Assembly (NCBI RefSeq): GCF_023159225.1 | Contig: NC_063161.1 | Coordinates: forward strand, 75,554,267 to 75,618,266 | Source of the DNA: Perognathus longimembris pacificus | Lineage: Eukaryota; Chordata; Mammalia; Rodentia; Heteromyidae | Direction of reading: 5' to 3' | Length of the DNA stretch: 64,000 nt | Shown: positions 31,234-42,779 of the stretch, in pieces | Layout of the letters: each line of letters opens with the position of its first letter | How positions within the stretch are numbered: position 1 is the stretch's first letter | Notes under the pieces: generated by a model | What the model was told of the DNA's origin: nothing | The model's input: only the letters and a program-made list of their open reading frames with translations | Database searches by the model: none | Translations under genes and position numbers: made by a program

Positions 31234-32110
31234 CTTGTTCAACTAATTGATGCTAATAAAAAAATGTTTAAAAAACTAAAAAATACAACATGTGAAGTTA
31301 TTTCAAATCCATCCATTTATCTGCCATCTATCTATTTGCATAATAAAACCATAACATTACCACCACCTAATATTAAAAAGAAGTTACCTTTGGGTAGGGA
31401 GTAGGTTGTTAGTTTAGGGTGCCACTGCCCGAAAGGGCCAAAGCCTGCCTGCTTCCTGCTAGGTTATCAAGTCCAAGCCTCCACCATCACCCACTTGTGG
31501 TCATACTTGAGTGCTTGCACACATACACTCATGCAGCATTCCATCTGCCTAGCCCAGGAACTCATTGTGACAAACCAAAGGCAATACCCACCCACTTCCT
31601 GACCAGAGCTATTACCCAATCTCTGCACAGTTTGGGAAATAGTTGCCCATCTCACCCACTGAGACCAGGCCACACTTGAGTCTCAGTGGAACAGCCGTGG
31701 ACTGTCCTAGTCCATGTGGAGGGCATGATGTCTGTGTTTGTCCAGCCTTTGAGCCACTTTGTTGGAAGGTGGTTACAGGGCAGAGTCCTACTGACTCATG
31801 GCCATCTCCCTCCATTCATAAAGATAGGCTGCACTTCTTTAATGCTTCCTTCTTTGGTGAGATGCTTACCAATTACTGGGTGTTCAAAAGTCTCACAATT
31901 CTATGAACAGATGAGTATGTATGCATATGTGTGTCTTTCTCTATATGAGAGATACAGATAGATATAGATATCTTCATTTATTCATTCTAGTATCCATGGG
32001 GGCTTGGTTCCAAGACCAAAAAAGGCCCTTATGTAAATTAGTATAGCATCTGCATGTATTCACATACTCCTATATACTTGGTGGTTGGGTTTTTCTGTTT
32101 TTTGTTTTTT
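31234..32110. other. Unique DNA
   Basis: Open frames of 60-106 codons on both strands (31084-31961) show no similarity I can name and no splice context. Confidence 0.4.
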
Positions 32111-32344
32111 GTTTTTTTGTCTCTTGTGGAGCTTGAACACAGGGCCTGGGCACTGTTCTGAGCCTTTTTGCTCAAAGCTCACTCTCTACCACTTTGAGTC
32201 ACAGCCCCACTTCCAGTTTTCTGGTAGTTAATTGGAGATAAGAGTCTCATGGACTTTCCTGTCCAGGCTGGCTTTGAACTTTGATCCTCAGATCTCAGCC
32301 TCCTGAGTAGCTAAGATGATAGGTGTGAGCCACTAACACCCAGC
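32110..32344 (-). mobile_element. B1-Geo SINE
   Basis: Complete minus-strand dimer with a T/G-rich tail. Confidence 0.88.
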
Positions 32345-32361
32345 TTATACTTGGCTTTACT

Positions 32362-32438
32362 TAATAGTACTGGGATTGAACCCAAGGCCTCACACCTGAT
32401 AGGCAAGTGGCTCTCCTACTGAGCCACACCCCAAGCCT
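32362..32438 (-). repeat. Old ID-like monomer
   Basis: The complement of a left-monomer pattern (GGGATTGAACCCAAGGCCTC). Confidence 0.55.
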
Positions 32439-32454
32439 GTTAATTTTTTTTTCT

Positions 32455-32687
32455 TTTTGGCAGTTGTGGGGTTTGAACTCAGGGCCTGGGCGCTGTCCCT
32501 GAGCTCTTCTGCTCAAGGCTAGTGCTCTACCACTTTGTGCCACAGCACCACTTTTGGTTTTTGAGTGGTTAATTGGTGAAAAGAGTCTCATGGGAACTTT
32601 TCTGTCTAGGCTGCCTTTGAACCGGGATCCTCAGATATCAGCCTCCTGAGTAGGTAGGATTATAGGTGTGAACCACCAGTGCCTGGC
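32455..32687 (-). mobile_element. B1-Geo SINE
   Basis: Complete minus-strand dimer. Confidence 0.87.
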
Positions 32688-32699
32688 TAAAGTTTTTCT

Positions 32700-32800
32700 T
32701 TAACAGTCCAACTAGGGTGTTCAGGCTACCCTCAAACTTGCATCCTGGTACAGCCTCCTGAATAGTGGATATTACAGGCATATGCTACCACTACGTCCAA
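32700..32800 (-). repeat. B1-like SINE
   Basis: Reverse 7SL monomer (GGCTACCCTCAAACTTGC, ATATTACAGGCATATGC). Confidence 0.6.
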
Positions 32801-33626
32801 TTTCTCCTATGTATTTTAAATGGCTTCTAGCTGACTTACAGTACTTAATATGCTGTAAATGCTTTGTGTACTGTATTGCTTAGGGAATAATGAAAATACT
32901 ATGTCTATGTTCAGTACAGACACATTCTCCAAGTATGCAGTCAAGGTGTAACTGAAGAGAGCAGAGGGCCTCCTAAGGCAGGGCTCTTCAGGCAGACCTC
33001 CTCTGGGCTGCTCTATGTATCCACAGTAGCTTTAAAGCCGCACTTAACCTTGACTTTCTCCATTTAATAAGGCAAAAGTTGTGACCCAACCAGAATGACT
33101 CTGCATCTTGTTTATACACATAAACCCCCACCATCTGTCAGCACATCATGAGACATAAAGTGATCATTTGTGCCAATGATCAATTACATCTGCAAACAGA
33201 TCACATGATGTCAGAAGCCTCAGACACAGAGCTGACCCATCACACCAGGTGTAACCTTCACCTGGACGGGTGAAAAAAGATGCACTTCAAGACTCAGACG
33301 TGGCAGGTGCTGACCTGTCACCAGGTCACCTGCTACAAGGGTCATCTAGGAAAATTGCCGAAGCAAAAGCCCTCTGCCCATCCTGACTCCAGCTCCAGCT
33401 CAGTATCTCCTACCTGTGACATACTGCCCACTTCAGGTTGACCCTGGGAAGGGCCCGCTACCCAGACCTGCATTTTGTGTCAAGACAACTATGTGATGAC
33501 TCTGTACCTTGTTCATGAACTTCTTATCGGCCCCACCACAGACTTTCCCAGATCTCTATCAACTCTCTGCCCCTGCCTCCAGTTCAGCTTTTAAAACTCT
33601 GTAGCCTCTTTAACCCTTTCTTAGCC
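32801..33626. other. Unique or unrecognised repeat DNA
   Basis: The motif ATGACTCTGCATCTTGTTTA (33096-33115) recurs in changed form at about 33496-33515, followed each time by C-rich sequence. This hints at an old LTR-like repeat, but I cannot name it. Confidence 0.35.
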
Positions 33627-33631
33627 ACACG

Positions 33632-33668
<37 letters not shown>
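33627..33668. repeat. (CG)n(CA)n microsatellite
   Basis: CACGCGCGCGCG followed by about 15 CA units. Confidence 0.95.
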
Positions 33669-33670
<2 letters not shown>

Positions 33671-33889
33671 TTTAATGAATGATCTGATATTAGTAATTAA
33701 GGTTGAAACAAAATCACCTGTGGTGTTAGAGCAGGGCCATCAAATGATATCCGTAGTACTTGGTAAATAACCATCAACAAAAATGATACAGCTTATGAAT
33801 TTATTGTTATTCAATAAATTCTGAACTCCAAGATATGGAAACAAGAGATCCTTCTCTTTAATTTTTCATTTTTTTGATGATTCTGTCTT

Positions 33890-34370
33890 CTTTATGTATG
33901 ATGTACACGTGTATATATCTTTAGGGGGAGGGTACAGAACTCAAGGGAAAAGGAGTGAAAAAGTATAGCAGTAGGGGCTGGGAATGTGGCTTAGCAGTAG
34001 AGTGCTTGCCTTGCATGCATGAAGCCCTGGGTTGATTCCTCAACACGACGTAAACAGAAAAAAAAAACGGAAGTGGCTCTATGGCTCAAGTGGTAGAGTG
34101 CTACCCTTGAGCAAAAAGAAGCCAGGGACAGTGCTCAGGCCCTGAGTTCAAGCTCCAGGACTGGCAAAAAAAAGTGCAGCAGTAGAGCTCACTGAACATT
34201 GATGAAAGTGACTATACAACTCCTGGATGTACAGAGGAAGGGACTGGGAGAAAGGGAACAGAAGACACTGTACAAAAGGAAATGTACTCCTTACCTGACT
34301 CATGTAACTGTAATCCTTCTGTACATTACCTGTATAATAACAATAAATTTTAAAATAGATTAAAAAAATA
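33890..34370 (+). mobile_element. Old rodent L1 3' end, split by an IDL-Geo SINE
   Basis: A GGGGGAGGG stretch, then TTACCTGACTCATGTAACTG ... AACAATAAATTTTAAAA. A similar ending occurs at 37380-37445. Confidence 0.4.
33975..34172 (+). mobile_element. IDL-Geo SINE
   Basis: Full dimer. AAGTATAGCAGTAG / AAGTGCAGCAGTAG are the target copies. Confidence 0.92.
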
Positions 34371-34587
34371 AATTCTGACTTTGTGAAGACACTGTGTCTT
34401 TGTATCTGATGTAACGACTTCATGACAGTAACTCTTGCCTCCAGACTATGCCAGTGCCAGCCCAGAGTTGAAAAATGAGGCCATGATATAGTCATTGAGG
34501 AATGCCATTTTGTCCCATTCCACCTCTTCTCTGGAAGCTCCATTCCCTACTAAAAACCCAGCTGTTAAGGCACAAGTCATCTTTTTT

Positions 34588-34780
34588 TTTTCTTCCAGTC
34601 CTTGGCCTGGGTGCTGTCCCTCAGCTCCTTTAGCTCTAGGCTAGCATTCTACTACTTGAGCCACAGCTCCACTTCCAGCTTTTTCTGTGATTAATTGGAG
34701 ATAATCTCATGGATTTTCCTGCCTGGGCTGGCTTTGAACTGTGATCCTCAGGTTGACAGGTATGAGACACTGGTGCCCAG
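34588..34780 (-). mobile_element. B1-Geo SINE
   Basis: Minus-strand dimer with part of the head lost (GATCCTCAGGTTGACAGG). Confidence 0.82.
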
Positions 34781-35405
34781 CAAATCCCCTCTTCTTGGCT
34801 ACCTCGTCAGATCTTCTGTTGATTAGAATGCTGTTACCTTGGCCCCTGACATTGTTGGTGCTCAGGATATCAACCTGAAACAGCCACCGTGCCAATCATG
34901 ATTGTGTCTCCTTGGTCTAGTTCCCCAAGGTAGTCAGAGAAATGAACATGAAACACAAACCAGCCCACATGATCTCTTGGCTGCAAGGCCCAGAGTGGCA
35001 TATAAAATTCCAAGCTTATTCAGGGGTTCATTACAAATGGTTTTGACCAAGAGATTGTAAAAAAATGACTAGCGTGCATTACCTAGGTCAGTGGATGCAG
35101 AGGTCTCTGTCTGTACCCCATTACTGTCAGCTCTGTGTAAACAATGTGTCCTGAGTGTTCGTGGATTGCCCTTGATAATGAACTCCCTGGAACCATGTAC
35201 CCACAGATGCTGAGACTTCTGCACTACCACACATCCCTAATGGCTCACGAAGAACTTGTTAAGACCCTACAAGGGTCATTTTCCTCTTTAACACCATCCA
35301 AGACATAGTCTTGGGCTAGAATCTGATAGGAGGAACAGACTGGACAAGCCACTGTCTAATAATCTAATTTTCCTTTGACCCTGATCTATCACTCTTTGGG
35401 CTTTG
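34781..35405. other. Unique DNA, nothing recognised
   Basis: No repeat or gene I can support. Confidence 0.45.
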
Positions 35406-35407
35406 TG

Positions 35408-35632
35408 TTTTATTTATTTATTTATTTATTTATTTATTTTTGCCAGTCCTGGGCTTGAACTCAGGGCCTAGACACTGTCCCTGAGCTACTTTTGCTCAAG
35501 GCTAGCACTCCACCATTTGAGACACAAAACTACTTCTGGCTTTTTCTGTTTATGTGCTACTGAGGAATAGAACCCAGGGCTTCATGCATGCCAGGCAAGG
35601 ACTCTACCTAGACTAAGCCACATTCCCAGCCC
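35408..35632 (-). mobile_element. IDL-Geo SINE with (TTTA)n tail
   Basis: Minus-strand dimer. Its tail is a (TTTA)n microsatellite (35408-35440). TGTGTTTTATT flanks it. Confidence 0.9.
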
Positions 35633-35642
35633 TTGTGTTTTA

Positions 35643-35845
35643 TTTTTTTTTTTGGCCAGTCCTGGGCCTTGGACTCAGGGCCTGAGCACTGTCCCTGGCT
35701 TCTTTTTGCTCAAGGCTAGCACTCTGCCACTTGAGCCACAGTGCCACTTCTGGCCATTTTCCATATATGTGGTACTGGGGAATTGAACCCAGGGCTTCAT
35801 GTATACAAGGCAGGCTCTCTTGCCACTAGGCCATATTCCCAGCCC
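35643..35845 (-). mobile_element. IDL-Geo SINE, second insertion at the same site
   Basis: Full minus-strand dimer flanked by TGTGTTTTATT (35634-35644) and TGTGTTTTACT (35846-35856). The left copy is shared with the previous SINE. Confidence 0.93.
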
Positions 35846-35869
35846 TGTGTTTTACTTTTTGATCCACAG

Positions 35870-35999
35870 TCTAGTTCTTCATCCAAGAGTGGCCTCAAAC
35901 TCGAGATCTTCCAGGCTTAGTCCCATGAGTGCTGGGATTAGAGGCATTACCCACAGCTTAGCCTCATGGCTCAAAGCCTGAACCACCACACCCAGATGG
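35870..35999 (-). repeat. B1-like SINE
   Basis: Reverse 7SL monomer (GGCCTCAAACTCGAGATC, GTGCTGGGATTAGAGGC) with an inserted repeat of its end. Confidence 0.65.
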
Positions 36000-36004
36000 G
36001 CCTA

Positions 36005-36223
36005 TCACTTGAGTGAAACCTTCATGTCCTGCCACTCTTCCTTCTTGATGAGCTCACTGTGGACATACCTCAACACCAAGCCACAGTATCTGTCCGGGTT
36101 GTTCCTGTAGTCATTATCCAAAATGGGCCACACACTGGCAATTCTATCTTCCCCAGTAAAATGATCCCCAAGTAAATCCCCATATCTAAGGAAGGGTGTG
36201 TTTGCAGTTGGGAAAAACAACAT
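36005..36223 (-). pseudogene. Unrecognised protein-like open frame, possible processed pseudogene fragment
   Basis: A 72-codon frame starts at ATG 36223, two codons after an in-frame TAA, and ends at TGA. Its composition looks like a real globular protein (RYGDLLGDHF, SVWPILDNDYRNNPDRYC, VLRYVHSELIKKEEW). I do not recognise the family. It has no splice sites that I can see and no poly-A remnant, so it could be a decayed retrocopy or chance. Confidence 0.3.
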
Positions 36224-36447
36224 CAGAGTTTATTTTGGCAAATCGCTCTGTGTGAAAAATGGAGAAGGCATCAAGGTGAGAGTGTAGGCAGAGTCTGGAC
36301 TTCAAGGCCTTAAACTGAATGGTTGGAGCAGGCATGGTGTGAGGGACAGGAGGAAAGAGAGAAGAAAATATTCAGAAAACAGTGGAGGAAGTAGAGGCAT
36401 GGTTCAAAGTGGCAGAATACCAGCCACAAGTATAACAGCCAAGGGAG

Positions 36448-36710
36448 CAAGAACCAGTGGCCCATACCTCTAATCCTAACAACTCAAGAGGCTGAGACTT
36501 AAGGACTGTGGTTCAAAGCCAGCTTGGGCAGGAAAGTCTACAAGACTCTTCTCTCCAATAAACTACCCCCCACAAAAAAAAGCCAGAAGTGAAGCTATGG
36601 GCTAAGTGGTAGAGTACTGGCCTTGAGCAAAAGAAGCTTAGGATCCGTGCTCAGGCCCTGAGTTCAAACCCCAGAACCAATAAAAAGAAAAAAAAAATAG
36701 GAAGAAAAAA
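36448..36710 (+). mobile_element. B1-Geo SINE
   Basis: Complete dimer with an A-rich tail. Confidence 0.85.
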
Positions 36711-37031
36711 GAAAAAGAACATCTATATGAGACCACAGGGAGAGAGGTGTCTCAGATGGCACTCAGTTTCTAGCCTACGCAACCAAGTGGAACCATTATG
36801 TAGGATAAGGAACAAGGAGCAAATTCTCAGACAAGTAGAGTAAAAATAATCAGAATTTTCAAATCTCATCCTGTTTTCAGAACCCTGATCTGCATTGGTC
36901 AGGGCCCATTCAGGAAACAGAAAGCACACAGCAACTTGAACTTGAAATTTTTTATACTAAATATTATTTCCTGTAACAGGAAATTGGAGTAACAAGGGAT
37001 TAGCAAGTGAGCAGTTCAATTACTGTAAATT

Positions 37032-37350
37032 ATGTGGGTATGGTAATGTGTTCCTGTCATCCCAGTTACCCTGAAGGCAGACACAGGGGGACTGAAGTTC
37101 AAGGCCAGCCTGGGCATATAGCTACAGAGACAATCTCAAAAACAAAACCAATCAAGAGGGCTGGAAGTGGCATTGTGGCTCACATGGTAGAACGCTAGCC
37201 TTGAGCACAAAGAGGCTCAGGGACAGGGCCCAGGCCCTGAGATCAAGCCCCACAACTGACACACACACACAAAAAAAAAAAAAAAAAATCAAGAGGGCTG
37301 GGGATGTGGCTCAGGTGGTAGCATGGTTGCCTAGGCCGCTCCACATTTAC
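37032..37350 (+). repeat. B1-like head, Geo monomer and ID-like piece in a row
   Basis: 7SL type at 37032-37150, right-monomer type at 37157-37262, a short CA/poly-A tail, then a left-monomer start at 37294-37350. Confidence 0.7.
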
Positions 37351-37445
37351 ATCTCTAAAGAACATAAGAATATTAGATCATTTACCTGATTTATGTAACT
37401 ATAACTCCTTTGCAGATCACCTTTATAGTAACAATTTTAAACAGC

Positions 37446-38005
37446 CTTTAAAAAAGAATATTAGGTAAAAGGAGCAGCTATTCCACTCAGGACTGAGACG
37501 AAGACCCTTCTCCTTTCCCCTAGGACAAGATCCAGACTCTTCTGGTGAGGGTAGACTGACTGTGGATAATTAGATGGCAGAGGAGTTAATGAGAGGTCAC
37601 TCCAGCAGAATTTTCTGGAAACGTGCCCTCTAAAATTTGCCAGACATCCATCCTCTGGGTTCTAAAGAAAGCTGTTCGTAGGGAGAAATTTCACAGGAGG
37701 CCTCTGCTGAAACTACCCATGTGCAGTGCTACTGGTCCCTGGCAGAGCCAAGCGCCAGCCAGCAGCACAACAGCCAGGCACTGGTGAAGCTGCCACGGAG
37801 CAACCAGGGAACAGGAGATACTCACTAAGCCACTGGAGGCCGCCAATGGGGGCCAGGAGAAGCAGAAAAAGAAAAGCTTTTCTCCTGCTAGGTTTCCCTA
37901 GCACCCTCCGCCAGCAAAGTCTGACAGCATAAAAGCTGGGTATGGCGCATCTTCAAAGGATCTGTTTTTACTTTTTCAGTGCAGGCAATAATGGCTTTGG
38001 AGGGA
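37446..38005. other. Unique DNA, nothing recognised
   Basis: Open frames of 63-68 codons on both strands at 37713-37932 carry no similarity I can name. Confidence 0.4.
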
Positions 38006-38009
38006 CTCA

Positions 38010-38283
38010 CTTGGTAGTACATGCCTGTACTCCCACCTACTGGGGAGGTGGAGACCAGAAGGATTGCAGTTTCAGGTTAGCCAGACAAAATCAACAAGCT
38101 GGACGTGGTGGTGCATGCTTGTAATGCCACCTATGCAAGAGGCATAGAGAGGATGTGGTCCAGGCCAGTCACAAGCAAAAATGTGAGCACCTATCTGAAA
38201 AAGTAAGAAGGGCTGGGGGCATGGCTCAAATGGTACCGTGCCTGCCTGGCAAGTTCAGGCCCTGAGTTCAAACCTCAGCACCA
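38010..38283 (+). repeat. Two B1-like monomers and an ID-like monomer
   Basis: 7SL types at 38010-38093 and 38098-38207. ID type at 38209-38283 (GGGCTGGGGGCATGGCTC ... TTCAAACCTCAGCACC). Confidence 0.7.
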
Positions 38284-38548
38284 CAACATAATGAAATAAT
38301 AATAGATTTAGAGCTGAGAGGCAATAGTTAACAACTGACATGATCTACCTCTTTAGTTTCTTAGATTCCATGAGGCATTATTAATTTCAATTGGGCTCAA
38401 ATTCCAGGTTGTAGGAATTTATTCTTCCCATGAGAAATTTGGTAATATTGAATTCAACTGTCACTGTAATTCAGCAATTTTTACACTTTATACTTGTGTT
38501 TGATTTTCAAAATATTAGCCGAGAAGAAAGAAATAAGAAGACCTAATT

Positions 38549-38758
38549 TGGGGCTGGGGATATGGCCTAGTGGCAAGAGTGCTTGCCTCGCATACATGAA
38601 GCCCTGGGTTCAATTCCCCAGCACCACATATACAGAAAACGGCCAGAGGTGGCGCTGTGGCTCAAGTGGCAGAGAGCTAGCCTTGAGCAAAAAGAAGCCA
38701 GGGACAGTGCTCAGGCCCTGAGTCCAAGGCCCAGGACTGGCAAAAAAAAAAAAAAAAA
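38549..38758 (+). mobile_element. IDL-Geo SINE
   Basis: Young full dimer. AAGAAGACCTAATT lies at 38535-38548 and again at about 38759-38772. Confidence 0.95.
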
Positions 38759-38772
38759 AAGAAGACCTAATT

Positions 38773-39330
38773 CTTCTTGAGCCATCATGAGAACTCAGCG
38801 GTTCATTGACCATGACTTATGCTGAGAGCTCAAGACTTACACTCGTCATTTTTCTCTCCATCAGTCCTTGAATGCACTCAAAAGAAATGACCCCACACCA
38901 ATCTTCACAGTTATGATATTGTGGCAGTGGTGCACAAGGCTGGGACAGGCAAGCGTCATCATCACTTAGCTGCCAATGTGTGGCTCTCTTGCCCTGTCAA
39001 CACTCTCAACAAGTGGTGGCTTGACTGTGAGGTCACTGCACATCATAAGTCACCAACACCCTGTGTCCCATTAGCAAGAAGTGCAGCACTGCAGGCAGCA
39101 TCAAAGGCATAACCAATCCTATCCTCAAATTCCCTTTTATGGGTCCATCTTCTGCTTCCTATTACCACTCCTGGTAGCAATTCTGCATCTTATGGGATCC
39201 AATCATAGAAGCTTACATAAGTAAAGTTTAATGCAAAAATTATTGCTGAGCATAATAGTGTGCACTTGTAACGTATCAGCATGTATAAGGAGCAGCTACT
39301 ATTCCCAGGCTGAGATAGAATGCCCAAGGA
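38773..39330. other. Unique DNA with a decayed B1-like end
   Basis: A 63-codon open frame (38921-39112) is unrecognised. A faint 7SL-type piece lies at 39243-39325. Confidence 0.4.
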
Positions 39331-39331
39331 A

Positions 39332-39589
39332 CTTGGGTGCTGGTGGCCTACACCTGTAATCCCAGCTACTCAGGAGGCTGAGATTTGAGGTTTGTGATTC
39401 AAAGGCAGCTAGGCAGAAAAGTCCATGAGACTCATCTCCAATTAAGCATCAAAAAAGCCAAAAGTGGGGATGTAGCTCAAGGTGGTAGAGCAGCCATCCT
39501 TGAGCAAAGCAGCTCTGGGACTGCACCCAGGCCCTGAGTTCAAGCCCCAGGACCAGCAAAGGAGGAGGAGGAGGAGGAGGAGGAGGAGA
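39332..39589 (+). mobile_element. B1-Geo SINE with (GGA)n tail
   Basis: Complete dimer. The tail is a (GGA)n microsatellite at 39559-39589. Confidence 0.87.
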
Positions 39590-40519
39590 CCCAGGGAAGT
39601 GACCCCTCTCCCTGGGGATCCCTGGGGACCACCAGTCACAAGTCATATGAGTCCCTGGAGAGAACAATCATGAGTAAATGACAGAGAAGCAGTGTTGTGT
39701 ACTGCAAACAGGTTAGAAATCTACCATCTGCAATTTATTGCAAATCTGCCCCGCAGGATGCTGGATTAAGTTGTTAATAAGGTACTATCTCACTGGACCT
39801 GTACCATCACAAAAGGGCCCCCATGGGTGCTTAGGAAAGTTGACCACTGATGCTGGGAGGAGCCTGGGACCAGAGAAGCCCCGTGGCGCTTGGCACAGAA
39901 ATGGAAAGAAAAGCTACTCTTGTAGTCTTTCCAGCACCTGCTACTGACGACGTTTTTAGGATGTGTCAGCTGACAGAAAGACCCTTTAAAGGACCCAGCC
40001 CCATTTCCACCAGACAGTGAAGGATGGGTTTGGGGCTGAAAGAAATTAATTCATAGCTGGTAGCAGACTCTTTAATTCTGTCATCACTCTTTACAGACTG
40101 GCCCCAACCAGTGCCTTCTCACCTGCTGCCTGGCTCCTCTCACGCACTCTGTGTTCTACTGGTGTACTAGACTACATTGTATGTTCATGGGCCTCTTCAC
40201 ATTGTGACAATCCCTGAGAAAAACAATTGAAAGGAGGATGGTGGTTTCAGAAGTTCCAAACCATGCTCAGTGGGCTGCACTGCTGTGGTCTCAGGCTGAG
40301 AGCATCCCAGAAGGGAGCCTGGAGTGGAGTAAAACAGCTTTCTTCATGGAGGGCAGGACAGAGAGAAATAGCAGAGGGGCCCCCAGAACATATGGCAAAG
40401 ACAAACTTTCTCCACGTCTGCCTTGCACCATCTCCTGGTAATGCCTTCCTATCGTGAATCCCTCTAGAAATGAACCTTGGATGAAGGAAGAACCCTCACT
40501 ACCTAGTTAGCTCTTTTTG
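39590..40519. other. Unique DNA, nothing recognised
   Basis: No repeat or gene I can support. Frames of 67-76 codons at 40227-40457 look random. Confidence 0.4.
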
Positions 40520-40605
40520 TTTTCTGTGTGCTGGTCCTGCGGCCTGAACTGAGGGCCTGGGCTCTCTCTCTGTGCCTTTCTGCTCAAGGCTGGCACTCTA
40601 CCACT
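40520..40605 (-). repeat. Geo right-monomer remnant
   Basis: Complement of the right monomer (CTGAGGGCCTGGGC, TTTCTGCTCAAGGCTGGC) without a head. Confidence 0.65.
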
Positions 40606-40774
40606 GCCAGGCCCAGCACTGCAGGGTGAACAGGTACCTAGAAGAGGGGATGGCATGGTATGAAAAAGAAAGAATGGAGAAGGAAGGAAGGAAGGAAAGA
40701 ACTCAAAGACAATCTCAGGAGTCAAAGTGAGGGAGCCAGAGGTTACTCAACTCGGAGGACAAAAGCCCCTAGTT

Positions 40775-40983
40775 CGGGCTGGGGATATAGCCTAGTGGCA
40801 AGAGTGCCTGCCTCGGATACACGAGGCCCTAGGTTCGATTCCCCAGCACCACATATACAGAAAATGGCCAGAAGCGGCGCTGTGGCTCAAGTGGCAGAGT
40901 GCTAGCCTTGAGCGGGAAGAAGCCAGGGACAGTGCTCAGGCCCTGAGTCCAAGGCCCAGGACTGGCCAAAAAAAAAAAAAAAA
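40775..40983 (+). mobile_element. IDL-Geo SINE
   Basis: Young full dimer with a long A tail. AAAAGCCCCTAGTTC is the target duplication (40761-40775 and 40984-40998). Confidence 0.95.
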
Positions 40984-40998
40984 AAAAGCCCCTAGTTC

Positions 40999-41430
40999 AT
41001 CTCCCAGGCAGTTTGGATTATCCAGCATGACTAGGATAGGCAGTAAACTTTATACATAACTGGTGATGAGTAAATAAGTTTCTTCTCTAGCACAAAGCTG
41101 GTGTTATTCTAGTATAAAAGTAAACCTGAGCTGAACAAGCTCTTAAGCATACATCCTTGAGTAAACTAGCTATGTTTTATCTTGGTTTGGGAGAAGGGTT
41201 AGGGAGCCAAGCTGACCATAAAGTCTTAAGCTAACATTCTGGAGTCAACTAGCTATCTTCTGATCTTGGTTTGGGAGCAGAGTCTGGGGTGGGGGCCAGG
41301 GCCACGGTTCTCCTGTGCACATCTCTGTACTCTGCCTTAGTAATGCTTGCCACTCAGGCACCCTGGTCTGGGGCCTTTGCACGCAGCCAAAGGTACCATC
41401 TATCTTGCTTAGGGAGATCATTGGTCCACA
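40999..41430. other. Unique DNA, nothing recognised
   Basis: A local near-duplication of TAAACTAGCTATGTTTTATCT (41163-41183) and the AACTAGCTATCTTCTGATCT region (41248-41267), each followed by TGGTTTGGGAG, suggests a short diverged tandem repeat. Confidence 0.45.
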
Positions 41431-41431
41431 A

Positions 41432-41584
41432 CATACCACTTGAGCCAATGCCACACTTCTGGCTTTTTGGTGCTTAATTAGAGATGAGTCTCAGGGGCTT
41501 TCCTGCCTGGGCTGGCTTTGAACCTTGATTCTCAGATCTCAGCCTCTGAGTAGGGTTACGAGCATGAGCCACCAACGCCTGACT
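41432..41584 (-). mobile_element. B1-Geo SINE, partial
   Basis: Head and half of the right monomer on the minus strand. Confidence 0.8.
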
Positions 41585-41766
41585 CAGTTCACCTCTTGAT
41601 AGCATCAGCAGCTGGGGACCAAGCCTTCATGTGAGCCTGAGGGAACACTTCATACCCACCCTGAAAGATGGCTGTGGGGCATCCTTGGTCCTTGTTGCAT
41701 TGACCAAGAATCCTGTAATCAGTTCGGTCCTGTCATGAGATGGAACCACACAGTAATTTGAACACT

Positions 41767-41965
41767 TTTTTTTTGCCAGTCCTGGGGCTTGAACTCAGGG
41801 CCTGAGCACTGTCCCAGGCTTCATTTTGCTCAAGGCTAGCACTCTACCACTTGAGCCACAGCGACACTTCTGGCTTTTTCTATATCTGTGGTGCTGAGGA
41901 ATCGAACTCAGGGCTTCATGTATAAGAAGCAAGCACTCTTGCCACTAGGCCATATTCCCAGCCCC
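41767..41965 (-). mobile_element. IDL-Geo SINE
   Basis: Full minus-strand dimer. Confidence 0.92.
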
Positions 41966-41977
41966 CTAATTTTTTTT

Positions 41978-42059
41978 TTTTTACAGTGTGGGGGATTGAA
42001 CCCAGAGTCTTGTGCAAGCTAGGAAACTATTCTACCACTGAGCTACATTTCCAGCCCCA
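41978..42059 (-). repeat. ID-like monomer
   Basis: Single left-monomer type with its own T-run, lacking the Geo half. Confidence 0.75.
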
Positions 42060-42098
42060 ACAGCTGATTTTTAATAAATAAGTATGTATATATATAAT

Positions 42099-42320
42099 TC
42101 TTTTTTTTTTTTTTTTTTTTTTTTTTTGGCCAGTCCTGGGCCTTGGACTCAGGGCCTGAGCACTGTCCCTGGCTTCCTTTTTGCTCAAGGCTAGCACTCT
42201 GCCACTTGAGCCACAGCGCCACTTCTGGCCGTTTTCTGTATATGTGGTGCTGGGGAATCGAACCCAGGGCCTCATGCATAGGAGGCAAGCTCTCTCGCCA
42301 CTAGGCCATATCCCCAGCCC
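42099..42320 (-). mobile_element. IDL-Geo SINE
   Basis: Young full dimer with a T28 run. TATAATTCTT flanks both sides. Confidence 0.94.
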
Positions 42321-42381
42321 CTATAATTCTTAATTATAACAGAAGATTGGAGACATGAGTAAAAATAGAAATGACTCCCAA

Positions 42382-42460
42382 AGTGGGTGTGGCAGTAAGT
42401 GCCTATAATCCCAGCACTCAAGAGGCAGAGGTAGGAGGATTGTGATGTCAAGGCCATAGG
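42382..42460 (+). repeat. B1-like SINE
   Basis: 7SL head (GCCTATAATCCCAGCACTCA, GAGGCAGAGGTAGGAGGAT). Confidence 0.7.
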
Positions 42461-42779
42461 GTCAGCAGATACAATGAAGGCATAATCATGCCCTATGGCT
42501 GAAGTAAGGCACCAGGGCTCAGATCCAAAGCTTGTTGGAGGAAGTATGACAACTGGTAGAGAAGTGCTGTGCTGTCATGCCAGTGACACTTGCCACAAAT
42601 CTGCCTTCTAAATTTTGCCTGAATCTAACTCCTAATATGCCAGGGAAATTCATCCTGGAGAGGAGCTTCACCCAAGGCACTGCTGTGAAGAAAACCAAAA
42701 GCAAAGCAACTGGCAGCTGGGTGCTGGCACCTTAGGATGAGAGAGGCAGACAGCATCACTGAAACTGAACAAGGAGGCA

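Noticed and set aside
38921..39112. A 63-codon frame that looked like a retrocopy
   Set aside because: No recognisable protein, no poly-A tail and no target duplication.
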